A program made the translations under genes and the position numbers. This document shows, piece by piece, positions 1 through 5,405 of a stretch of DNA of 6,679 nucleotides (the first letter of the stretch is position 1; every line of letters begins with the position of its first letter). The notes below the pieces were generated by a model. That model saw nothing but the letters and a program-made list of their open reading frames with translations, was not told the origin of the DNA and ran no database searches. This stretch comes from Nitrospirota bacterium (GTDB lineage: Bacteria; Nitrospirota; UBA9217), in assembly GCA_013334545.1 (NCBI GenBank), contig JAAXXJ010000166.1, forward strand, positions 1 to 6,679, in the 5' to 3' direction.

Positions 1-585
1 GAGGATGTCCACGAGCGCGAATCCCTTGTGGTTGATCGCAGCCTTCATGATGCCCTTCAGGTGCTCCGTGTCACCGGCAAAGGCCCGGGCCGCGAAGCTG
101 CATTCCAGCGCCACCGCGAGCGCCATGGGATTGAACTGGCCGGAGATGACGCCGAAGGGCATATTCTTCGTCACCATGCCCTCGCCGGTCGTGGGCGACG
201 GCTGCCCCTTGGTCAACCCGTAGACCTGGTTGTCATGGACGAAGATCTTGACGTTCACGTTCCTGCGTATCGCTGCCATCAGGTGGTTGCCGCCCTCGCC
301 GTAGCAGTCTCCATCGCCGGTCGTTATGATCACCGGCATCTCGTGGTTCGCCAGCCGGATGCCTGTGGCAACCGGAAGCGCCCGTCCGTGCAGACCGTTG
401 AAGGTATTGCACTTCACGTAGTGCGGGAACTTTCCCGCCTGGCCGATCCCGGACACGATGGTGAGGCGGTGGGGCTCGATACCCAGCTCCGCCATGGCGT
501 CCTTGAAGGTCTTCAGGATGGGGAAGTTCCCGCATCCCGGGCACCACGCAGGGTCCAATCCCCGGAAGTCTTCTGCTGTCGGCAT
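1..585 (-). CDS. korB: 2-oxoacid:ferredoxin oxidoreductase, beta subunit (3' end outside window)
   Basis: Thiamine-diphosphate-binding beta subunit of a cytoplasmic 2-oxoacid:ferredoxin oxidoreductase (KorB/PorB family), which oxidatively decarboxylates a 2-oxoacid to its acyl-CoA with ferredoxin as electron acceptor, or runs in reverse. The 195 visible residues begin MPTAEDFRGLDPAWCPGCGN. The CPGCG motif (C15, C18) plus C59 are three of the four cysteines that hold the subunit's [4Fe-4S] cluster in this family; the fourth should lie beyond the window. GDGD at 90-93 followed by GGNH at 98-101 is the TPP/Mg-binding signature. The start ATG (583-585) has a GAGGTGA ribosome site at 591-597. It follows korA on the same strand after a 149-bp gap that contains a repeat element, so the two are probably one operon. 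The substrate (2-oxoglutarate, pyruvate or other) cannot be decided from sequence alone; kor is the best family name. Incomplete at its C-terminus only because the window ends. Confidence 0.93.
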   Translation of the reverse strand, partial: MPTAEDFRGLDPAWCPGCGNFPILKTFKDAMAELGIEPHRLTIVSGIGQAGKFPHYVKCNTFNGLHGRALPVATGIRLANHEMPVIITTGDGDCYGEGGNHLMAAIRRNVNVKIFVHDNQVYGLTKGQPSPTTGEGMVTKNMPFGVISGQFNPMALAVALECSFAARAFAGDTEHLKGIMKAAINHKGFALVDIL

Positions 586-627
586 GGCTGTCACCTCGAT
601 AAAGAAAGAATCCAATTACAAATCCAT

Positions 628-724
628 GGGACGCGGATTGACGCGGATGAACGCGGATCCGATACGAAAGGCATTGCCTTGTATCTGCTCCATTCGGCAC
701 TTATTCGCGACATTCGCGGCAAAG
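628..724. repeat. Inverted element made of CGCGGAT/CGCGAAT units between korA and korB
   Basis: The left arm has three tandem 10-bp units on the plus strand: ACGCGGATTG, ACGCGGATGA, ACGCGGATCC (631-660). The right arm, read on the minus strand (about 721 down to 688), carries CCGCGAATGT, CGCGAATAAGTG, CCGAATGG, a diverged copy of the same kind of unit. The arms therefore face each other. Between them sits a hairpin: GATAC (661-665), bulge GA, AAGGC (668-672), loop ATT, GCCTT (676-680), GTATC (681-685). Units of this CGCGGAT/CGCGAAT style occur as dispersed intergenic repeats in many environmental bacterial genomes; this is recollection, not a search. It lies inside the presumed korA-korB transcript and could affect mRNA processing or relative expression. 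No coding potential was seen. Confidence 0.7.
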
Positions 725-734
725 CACCTTTTCC

Positions 735-2465
735 TTACAGCTTCTTCATCATCCCCTTCAGGTTATTCACCAGCGACTCGACCGTGAAGGGCCTGCCGTC
801 ATACTTGGTCAGCAGCGCGCCGAACGCATAGCCGGCCTCGGTCCGCATCAGACGAGCCAGCTGCCCGGTGGCGTTCTGCTCAACACAGACCGTGAGCTTC
901 GCATTGTTCAGAAGGCTCAGGTAGTCGAATGTGCCCGTGCCCGGGAATGGATAGAGCTCGCTGAAATGGAGCATGGCGACGGGAACGGTCCGGGACAGTT
1001 CGTCCACGGCCTCGCGCAGCAGCCCGTAGAGGGAACCCCAGCAGACGACGACCACCTCGGGCCTCGTGTCCCCGTAGAGGAACGGAGGAGCGATCTCGCC
1101 CTGCATGGCAGGCAGCTTCGCGAACAGCCGTTTCTCCATCATGCGAATGCGCGTCCCGGCATCTTCGGTGATATGACCGTCCTCGGTGTGCTCGTCGCTG
1201 TCCGTCACCACCAGGTGCTTTGCGTCAGCCGGCACGGCCAGCGGGCTTACGCCTCTCGAACTGTAGGCGTGGCGCTGGTAGCTTGCCAGCTTCTGGAACG
1301 CATCTCCCCGGAGGCGATAGTCAGTGTTCCTGATCCGCTTCAGGTCGAACCCGCGGGAGGTCCACTGCGTGTCAGCAAGATAGGTGTCGAAAAGAACGAA
1401 GGCCGGGACCTGGTATTTCTCGGTAAGGTCGAAGGCCTTGTTGGTCAGGAAGAAGGCCTGCTCGGGCGTGCCAGGCGCGAAGATGAACCGGGGGAACTCA
1501 CCATGCCCTGCATGAAGCGCCATGTGGAGGTCTGCCTGCTCCGTTTTGGTCGGGAGGCCCGTGGCCGGGCCCGGACGCTGGCCCAGGGCGATCACGATCG
1601 GTGTCTCGGTCATCGCGGCAAGGGATACCCCCTCAACCATGAGCGCGAACCCGCCGCCGGAAGTCCCGGTCATGGCGCGCACGCCCGCGAAGGACGCGCC
1701 GAGGGCCATGTTGATGGCAGCAATCTCATCCTCGGCCTGTTCCACCACAATACCGTACTCCCTCTCTTTGCCAGCAAGATAGTTCATGATGCCGGTGGAA
1801 GGCGTCATGGGGTAGGCCGAATAGAACTTAACGCCCGAGGCAAGCGCCCCCAGGGCGATGGCATCGGCGCCGCCCACCAGCATGCGCTTGGACCCCTTCT
1901 CGTCAATGGTCACCGAGAAATTGCAGCGGATGCAGCCCTTGACCGCAAAGTCATAACCGGCCAGCGCAGCGTTCCGGTTCGATGTGATGACCTTCTCGCC
2001 CTTCCGCTTGAAGGTCGCGTCGATGAGGTCCATCAGGTTCGTGAGGTCCACGCCCAGCATGCCGAGGACCGCACCCGTGGCAACGGTGTTCGCCATGACC
2101 CGGTCGCCGCCCTGGTCCACTGCGAGCTTTGCAAAGGGAATATCCAGGAACTGCGGACCGTCGTGCTTTTCCTTCAGCGACTCGCTGTCATAGACGACCT
2201 GTCCGTTCTTGGCCAGCTCCGGTCCGTGCTGTACGATGCTCTCCCGGTCCAGGGCGACCAGGATGTCGATCTCGTTCCTCGGCGCTATGACGGGACGGTC
2301 GGCGATCCGGATGCGATAGAAATTGTGTCCGCCCCGGATCCGGGATTCGTAGTCCTGGTCCGTGAAGACGTGCAGCCCGGCCCGCGCGAACACGCGGCCC
2401 AGCGCATCACCGATGGTCTGGATGCCCTGTCCCGCCTCGCCGCCGATCTTGATCGTATAGTCCAT
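735..2465 (-). CDS. korA: 2-oxoacid:ferredoxin oxidoreductase, fused gamma-alpha subunit
   Basis: 576-residue subunit joining the gamma domain (about 1-185) and the alpha pyrimidine-binding domain (about 195-576) of a 2-oxoacid:ferredoxin oxidoreductase; with the downstream beta subunit it makes a two-subunit enzyme. The gamma domain opens with GGEAGQG (8-14). The alpha part carries YPMTPSTG (218-225), the family's YPITPST signature near the substrate, then VEQAEDE (241-247), whose glutamate is the usual partner of the cofactor, TGTSGGG (266-272) and GQRPGPATGLPT (295-306). Length is as expected for the fused form. The ATG at 2463-2465 follows an AAGAGG ribosome site at 2473-2478 with 7-nt spacing. 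No ferredoxin-like delta domain is fused; a separate delta gene could lie beyond korB outside the window. A diverged repeat arm sits directly upstream at 2481-2513. Substrate uncertain (2-oxoglutarate most likely, pyruvate or branched-chain oxoacids possible). Confidence 0.95.
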   Translation of the reverse strand: MDYTIKIGGEAGQGIQTIGDALGRVFARAGLHVFTDQDYESRIRGGHNFYRIRIADRPVIAPRNEIDILVALDRESIVQHGPELAKNGQVVYDSESLKEKHDGPQFLDIPFAKLAVDQGGDRVMANTVATGAVLGMLGVDLTNLMDLIDATFKRKGEKVITSNRNAALAGYDFAVKGCIRCNFSVTIDEKGSKRMLVGGADAIALGALASGVKFYSAYPMTPSTGIMNYLAGKEREYGIVVEQAEDEIAAINMALGASFAGVRAMTGTSGGGFALMVEGVSLAAMTETPIVIALGQRPGPATGLPTKTEQADLHMALHAGHGEFPRFIFAPGTPEQAFFLTNKAFDLTEKYQVPAFVLFDTYLADTQWTSRGFDLKRIRNTDYRLRGDAFQKLASYQRHAYSSRGVSPLAVPADAKHLVVTDSDEHTEDGHITEDAGTRIRMMEKRLFAKLPAMQGEIAPPFLYGDTRPEVVVVCWGSLYGLLREAVDELSRTVPVAMLHFSELYPFPGTGTFDYLSLLNNAKLTVCVEQNATGQLARLMRTEAGYAFGALLTKYDGRPFTVESLVNNLKGMMKKL

Positions 2466-2480
2466 AGGTCAGCCTCTTTT

Positions 2481-2513
2481 CACCGCAAATTTACGCGAAT
2501 GGGTACGAATGAA
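2481..2513. repeat. Single arm of the CGCGAAT repeat family upstream of korA
   Basis: CACCGCAAATTTACGCGAAT followed by GGGTACGAATGAA matches, with small gaps, the minus-strand reading of the right arm of the 628-724 element (TGCCGCGAATGTCGCGAAT then AAGTGCCGAATGGA). Shared core: CCGC-(A)AT-T-CGCGAAT-N4-5-CGAATG. It lies in the korA 5' leader, immediately upstream of the ribosome site, so korA is flanked by related repeats in opposite orientation. Confidence 0.55.
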
Positions 2514-2529
2514 GAACCGAGGAGCTAGC

Positions 2530-2595
2530 GGCACACGTCTCCCCTGCTGAGGACGCGGGAAGGATCCAAGAGGAGGAGTCGGATAATAGTGTGCC
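2530..2595. other. Long-range inverted arms in the korA upstream region
   Basis: GGCACAC (2530-2536) and GTGTGCC (2589-2595) are perfect 7-bp inverted arms separated by 52 nt. The interval contains partly complementary C-rich (CTCCCCT) and G-rich (GAGGAGGAG) tracts that could extend a folded structure in the RNA between the cysteine-rich gene and korA. There is no T-tract, so it is not a typical terminator. It could be a leader structure or chance. Confidence 0.25.
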
Positions 2596-2613
2596 ACCGC
2601 TCTTGAAGAATTC

Positions 2614-2955
2614 CTATTCGATCTCTTCCAGATTCAGTTCCCTGCTTCCGATCAGATGGGAGAGGAGCGCGAAACCGCCGCAGGGCGATGCCGTGCCGCC
2701 GCTCAGGATGAAATCACAGTCCGCTTCACGGAATGAGCAGGCGGAGCACACGCGGCCCTTCAATTGCTCAAGGGTACGCGCATCCGGCTTCTCCGCGATC
2801 CCGGGCTTTTCCTGTGACAGCTTCCTTCCTTTCTTGATGAGCCCGTGGACCACGACGAAACCCTGGCATGCAAACTCTTCGTTCCTGCCCGGCTTGTAAT
2901 AGCGGCAGAAGTTCACGCAGAGCGTTGTGTCCTCTTTTGCACTTTTTCGCAGCAT
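2614..2955 (-). CDS. Small seven-cysteine protein of unknown function, divergent from the radical SAM gene
   Basis: 113 residues, no signal peptide or membrane segment. Cysteines at 13, 17, 30, 70, 73, 80 and 92 form two groups: C-x3-C-x12-C near the N-terminus (within CVNFCRYYKPG and FACQGF) and C-x2-C-x6-C-x11-C near the C-terminus (CSACSFREADCDF, then SPCGGF). Such spacing suggests iron-sulfur or zinc binding, but I do not recognise a named family. ATGs at 2961 and 2955 are both possible and neither has a Shine-Dalgarno. I prefer 2955 because a TATAAT box ends exactly 6 nt before it, matching the geometry on the other strand. The same reading frame stays open upstream across the radical SAM gene, but that part is antisense shadow. 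Divergent pairing with a radical SAM/SPASM peptide-modifying enzyme suggests a shared pathway, for example an accessory, electron carrier or regulator; this is inference. korA lies 148 bp downstream on the same strand. Confidence 0.82.
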   Translation of the reverse strand: MLRKSAKEDTTLCVNFCRYYKPGRNEEFACQGFVVVHGLIKKGRKLSQEKPGIAEKPDARTLEQLKGRVCSACSFREADCDFILSGGTASPCGGFALLSHLIGSRELNLEEIE

Positions 2956-2961
2956 GGGCAT

Positions 2962-2997
2962 ATTATAACAAAAAATCCAAGAACCATCGTGTATAAT
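2962..2997. promoter_or_regulatory. Back-to-back promoters with leaderless geometry
   Basis: On the minus strand TGTTATAAT is an extended -10 with its TATAAT at 2967-2962, and an ATG begins 6 nt later at 2955. On the plus strand TATAAT (2992-2997) is followed after 6 nt (TGAACC) by the ATG at 3004. Transcription normally starts about 7 nt after the -10 hexamer, which places both predicted start sites on the A of an ATG. Neither gene has a Shine-Dalgarno, which agrees with leaderless mRNAs. The -35 regions are poor on both strands (CAAAAA on plus at 17-bp spacing), so an activator or the extended -10 may compensate. Confidence 0.6.
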
Positions 2998-3003
2998 TGA
3001 ACC

Positions 3004-4146
3004 ATGGCGTTTTATCTCACCAGACAAACGGCGCTCAAGCAGCTCGAAACACCCTCGGCATACCAGATCGCCCGGGACGAAATCTATGAACTGGACGATG
3101 ATTCCTTCCGCTTCCTCTCCTCCTGTGCCTCCGAGGAAGGATGCGACAATCGGGACAGCGCCTTCATCGACTACTGCCTTGAGGAAGGTCTTTTGACGCG
3201 GGAAAAGGTCGTGCTCAAGCGCCCGCACCTCAACCCTTCTCCGGTACCGTCGCTCCGGTATCTTGAGCTGCAGCTGACCAGCCGCTGCAATCTCCGCTGC
3301 AGACACTGTTACCTCGGCGACGAGACCCCCCGGGAGCTGAGTTCGGTCCAGGTCCGTTCGGTGCTGAAGGAGTTCGAGGGGATGCAGGGTCTCCGAGTGC
3401 TGCTTACGGGCGGCGAGCCCCTCCTCCATTCCCGGTTCGAAGAGATCAACGAGATGCTCCCGGACCTTTTCCTTAGGAAGGTCCTGTTCACGAACGGCGT
3501 CTTCCTCAAGAAAGACCTGCTCAGCCGCCTCAAGGTACACGAGATCCAGGTGAGCATCGATGGTATGGCGGCAGCACACGACGCCCTGCGGGGAGCCGGT
3601 ACCTGGGACGTCGCGCTTGACGCTGTTCGCCGAGCCCTGGACTCCGGATTCGATGTCTCGGTCTCGACCATGGTCCATGCCGGGAATCTCGGCGATTTCG
3701 ATACCATGGAAAAGCTCTTTAAATCATTCGGCGTCAAGGACTGGACCGTCGACGTGCCCTGCTCCGCAGGGAGGCTGAGGGACAACCGTGAGCTGATGGT
3801 CAGTCCCGAGGAGGGCGGAAAATATCTCGGCTACGGATATGGAGGCGGGATGCACGCCACGGGACCGGGATATGCCTGCGGCCTGCACCTCATGGCCGTA
3901 CTGCCTGACGGCACCGCAGCGAAATGCACCTTCTATGGGGACCGCGCTGTCGGCACCATTGGCGAAGGGCTTCGTACCTGCTGGCAGCGCATCCGTCCTA
4001 TCAGGCTCGACAGTCTCGACTGCAAGTGCGAATATCTCGAAACCTGCCGCGGCGGATGCCGGTACCGTGCAGAGCTCCTCAAAAATCCCCAGGGCAGGGA
4101 CCTGTACCGTTGTTCGCTCTATGGGCTCATTGACAAAGCAGGATAG
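3004..4146 (+). CDS. Radical SAM/SPASM peptide maturase with PqqD-like N-terminal domain
   Basis: 380-residue cytoplasmic enzyme predicted to modify a small ribosomal peptide by radical chemistry. Residues 1-80 resemble a PqqD-type winged-helix recognition element that binds precursor peptides (strands around SAYQIARDEIYELDDDS, then helix FIDYCLEEGLL). The radical SAM core has CNLRCRHCY with C95, C99 and C102 as the [4Fe-4S] ligands and TGGEP (135-139) for SAM binding. The C-terminal SPASM domain follows C292-x10-G-x4-C308, then C340, C342, C348, C352 and a final C370, the pattern expected for two auxiliary clusters. The usual CX2C there is a CXC (C340-K-C342), a mild departure. ATG 3004 is chosen from the promoter 6 nt upstream and the family-like N-terminus; no Shine-Dalgarno is present. 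A 20-codon cysteine-rich peptide gene follows after 40 nt, making it the likely substrate. It resembles maturases described for Geobacter-type peptides, but I cannot assign a subfamily from memory. Confidence 0.9.
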   Translation: MAFYLTRQTALKQLETPSAYQIARDEIYELDDDSFRFLSSCASEEGCDNRDSAFIDYCLEEGLLTREKVVLKRPHLNPSPVPSLRYLELQLTSRCNLRCRHCYLGDETPRELSSVQVRSVLKEFEGMQGLRVLLTGGEPLLHSRFEEINEMLPDLFLRKVLFTNGVFLKKDLLSRLKVHEIQVSIDGMAAAHDALRGAGTWDVALDAVRRALDSGFDVSVSTMVHAGNLGDFDTMEKLFKSFGVKDWTVDVPCSAGRLRDNRELMVSPEEGGKYLGYGYGGGMHATGPGYACGLHLMAVLPDGTAAKCTFYGDRAVGTIGEGLRTCWQRIRPIRLDSLDCKCEYLETCRGGCRYRAELLKNPQGRDLYRCSLYGLIDKAG

Positions 4147-4158
4147 AATTGTTACTAT
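4130..4158 (+). promoter_or_regulatory. Internal promoter for the peptide gene
   Basis: A perfect -35 TTGACA (4130-4135) lies inside the last codons of the radical SAM gene, followed by a 17-nt spacer and TACTAT (4153-4158), which keeps the key TAnnnT bases of a -10. The predicted start near 4165 gives a ~22-nt leader containing the Shine-Dalgarno. It would let the peptide be transcribed at higher level than its maturase. Confidence 0.6.
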
Positions 4159-4186
4159 TCAACCAATGATGAAAGGAGGAGGCATT

Positions 4187-4249
4187 ATGTCCATTAAAAA
4201 GGTTGCAAAGACCGCGGCAACGACGTGCAAGTGCAAAAGCTCCTGCTAG
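4187..4249 (+). CDS. 20-residue cysteine-rich peptide, candidate RiPP precursor
   Basis: Encodes a 20-residue peptide: a lysine/alanine-rich N-terminal part (MSIKKVAKTAA) and a C-terminal TTCKCKSSC with cysteines at 14, 16 and 20. AAGGAGG at 4173-4179 lies 7 nt before the ATG, the strongest ribosome site in the window, and a consensus-like promoter precedes it. A terminator begins about 30 nt after the TAG. In-frame ATGs at 4166 and 4169 exist but lie at or before the Shine-Dalgarno, so they are unlikely starts. Position directly after a radical SAM/SPASM enzyme points to a substrate whose cysteines may be joined to other residues, as in ranthipeptides or sactipeptides; this is inference. The size is close to PqqA, another very short precursor for an enzyme of this type. 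No exporter or protease gene is adjacent. Too short for most automatic gene callers. Confidence 0.8.
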   Translation: MSIKKVAKTAATTCKCKSSC

Positions 4250-4275
4250 CAGCACGCGGCATGGCGCTCCAAACA

Positions 4276-4483
4276 TTACGAGCTCGGGGATGTCTTCCCG
4301 AGCTCTTGTTTTTCCAACATCCGGCGCGAACCGCACTGCCTGCTTACTCTCAGCTTCTTGGCGATCTCGGCCCCCTGCTTGCCCCGGAACCGCGCGCTGG
4401 CAAGCTCGTTCTCACTGGGGCTGCGGGAGCCGTCACCGCCTGCTATCGTAGAAGACGGCCCGGCCCTTCGCGATGTCCGTCAT
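4276..4483 (-). pseudogene. Short coupled gene interrupted by a frameshift (68 codons if joined)
   Basis: The ATG (4481-4483) overlaps the upstream gene's TGA as ATGA, with GGAGGAAGG as ribosome site just before it. Frame one reads MTDIAKGRAVFYDSRR and meets TGA at 4435-4433. Skipping the T at 4435 gives an open frame from GAC (4434-4432) to TAA at 4278-4276, including SPSENELASARFRGKQGAE and IAKKLRV. Both segments have strong coding character: third positions are G/C in 15 of 16 codons in the first and 27 of 31 in the first part of the second, typical of real genes here. The +1 join gives a 68-residue protein. The junction CGG-TGA-C resembles the weak UGA-C context of prfB frameshifting, but a CGG-decoding tRNA would re-pair badly, so a real mutation or a sequence error is likelier. 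The last codons run through the opposing terminator hairpin. Family not recognised. Confidence 0.45.
4280..4313 (+). terminator. Rho-independent terminator of the radical SAM-peptide operon
   Basis: GAGCTCGGG (4280-4288) pairs perfectly with CCCGAGCTC (4297-4305), extendable by a G-U and an A-T pair to leave a 4-nt TGTC loop, followed by TTGTTTTT (4306-4313). It closes the plus-strand unit about 30 nt after the peptide stop codon. On the minus strand no T-tract follows, so it acts mainly in the plus direction. Confidence 0.92.
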
Positions 4484-4755
4484 GCCACCTTCCTCCCGAA
4501 TTCCTCCCGTGCCTCGAAGTTCCCCACGAACTGGTCCACCTTGATACCGAGATGCAGGCAGCGGATGTTGTTCATGCAGTCATCGGCATCGCTCTTGTCG
4601 ATCTGCGTTATGAGCTCCTGCTTTCCCCGCTTGAACTTCAGGATGTAGGCGTTCTTCTCTTCGCTGAACGTGAGGCCCACGCTCACCTTGTGCTTCTCGA
4701 TGTCGGGATACATCTCCCGTATTTTTTCCTTCAACGCTACATTGGTGTACTTCAT
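4480..4755 (-). CDS. Conserved-looking 91-aa hypothetical protein
   Basis: 91 residues starting MKYTNVALKEKIREMYPDIE. Visible layout: an N-terminal helix (about 6-23), a beta-hairpin region (about 25-54, VSVGLTFSEEKNAYILKFKR then QELITQI), and a C-terminal helical part (about 56-85) with C60 and C66 in DDCMNNIRCLHLG. No signal peptide or membrane segment. The start at 4755 is preceded by GAGGGG (GAGAGGGGTGATTTCT before the ATG). An upstream in-frame extension is open but lacks a ribosome site and reads as non-coding. No promoter or terminator is evident in the 106-bp gap behind the rubrerythrin-like gene, so the two may be cotranscribed. Its own stop overlaps the start of the next short gene. 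I do not recognise the family and assign no function; proximity to a diiron protein hints only weakly at stress or iron-related work. Confidence 0.82.
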   Translation of the reverse strand: MKYTNVALKEKIREMYPDIEKHKVSVGLTFSEEKNAYILKFKRGKQELITQIDKSDADDCMNNIRCLHLGIKVDQFVGNFEAREEFGRKVA

Positions 4756-4861
4756 AGAAATCACCCCTCTCTTTTCATTCGCAATGGCCCAGAACCCTAC
4801 GCCACAGCTCGTTACGGCCCTTTTTCGACAGGCCACAATCCACGGTCTGCTTTTTCGCCCC

Positions 4862-5347
4862 TTATCCCTCGATGACACCCCGCTCCTCCCAGAGGAACCA
4901 GTTTCCCGTATCCGAGAGATGGCTGTAGGTATTCGCGAAGATCTCGTAGTGCTGCCGCTCTTCCTCGATCAGCCTTGTGAACAAGGCCTTTTCCTTGTCC
5001 GTCTTGGCCGCTTCAAGGGACTTCCGGTAGAACTTTTCCCCTTCCTTTTCCATATCCATGGCGATCTTGAAAGCATCGAGCTCGTCCTTGCTTGCCGCCA
5101 CCTTCTTCATCATTGTGTCCTTCATGGACTCGAAAACCGTCTTGACCTTGCCCATGGGGCTCACATCCTCGATCTTGATGTTCATACCCTTGATGAGATC
5201 AGAGATCATGACCAGGTGCCTTTTTTCATCCTCCGTGATGCTCAGGAACATCTTTTTTCCGGCCTCATAGCCTGTTTTCCCGGCTGCCTCGGTGTAGAAT
5301 TTGATGGCATCGGTCTCCATTTTCTTGGCCACTTCAAGTGCATTCAT
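4862..5347 (-). CDS. Rubrerythrin-like ferritin-family diiron protein (no rubredoxin domain)
   Basis: 161-residue four-helix-bundle protein of the rubrerythrin/ferritin-like group, expected to bind two irons and act in peroxide or oxygen detoxification, or iron handling, in the cytoplasm of an anaerobe. It shows the internal two-fold repeat of the family: ME-x6-Y with E11/Y18 and again E100/Y107, each paired with a later ExxH, E41-KR-H44 and E130-RQ-H133. The C-terminus NWFLWEERGVIEG is typical of these short members. The CxxC pairs of a rubredoxin domain are absent, so it must receive electrons from another protein. The ATG at 5345-5347 follows AAGGAGG with close spacing. The upstream region holds an extended -10 and paired dyads, suggesting dedicated regulation. 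Exact physiological role unknown. Confidence 0.92.
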   Translation of the reverse strand: MNALEVAKKMETDAIKFYTEAAGKTGYEAGKKMFLSITEDEKRHLVMISDLIKGMNIKIEDVSPMGKVKTVFESMKDTMMKKVAASKDELDAFKIAMDMEKEGEKFYRKSLEAAKTDKEKALFTRLIEEERQHYEIFANTYSHLSDTGNWFLWEERGVIEG

Positions 5348-5405
5348 GCCGCCCTCCTTGAGGATATGATATGATCTCGAAAAAATATATCAACAAAAAC
5401 AATGC

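Noticed and set aside
28..831. Plus-strand open frame across korB and the korA end
   Set aside because: Antisense to korB, which has CPGCG and GDGD motifs; the overlap with the repeat element adds no coding signal.
966..2528. Long plus-strand open frame of about 520 codons
   Set aside because: It is antisense to korA, whose family motifs are unambiguous; the translation is arginine/histidine-rich shadow sequence without a recognisable domain.
2962..3678. N-terminal extension of the minus-strand cysteine-rich gene
   Set aside because: The frame stays open antisense to the radical SAM gene by chance of high GC; the cysteine-rich part and the -10 box place the real start at 2955 or 2961.
3839..4186. 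Upstream extension of the peptide gene frame into the radical SAM gene
   Set aside because: Same frame as the peptide but out of frame with the maturase; the Shine-Dalgarno directly before 4187 sets the peptide start.
4187..4249. Selenocysteine or pyrrolysine read-through of the peptide stop
   Set aside because: The stop is TAG followed within about 30 nt by a strong terminator; no sign of a longer conserved frame beyond it on the plus strand.
4433..4438. prfB-like programmed +1 frameshift at TGA-C
   Set aside because: The preceding CGG codon cannot re-pair well in the +1 frame, so programmed recoding is less likely than mutation or error; kept only as a possibility.
4225..4875. Plus-strand 216-codon open frame
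   Set aside because: Runs through the terminator and antisense to the 91-aa gene and its upstream gap; no ribosome site.
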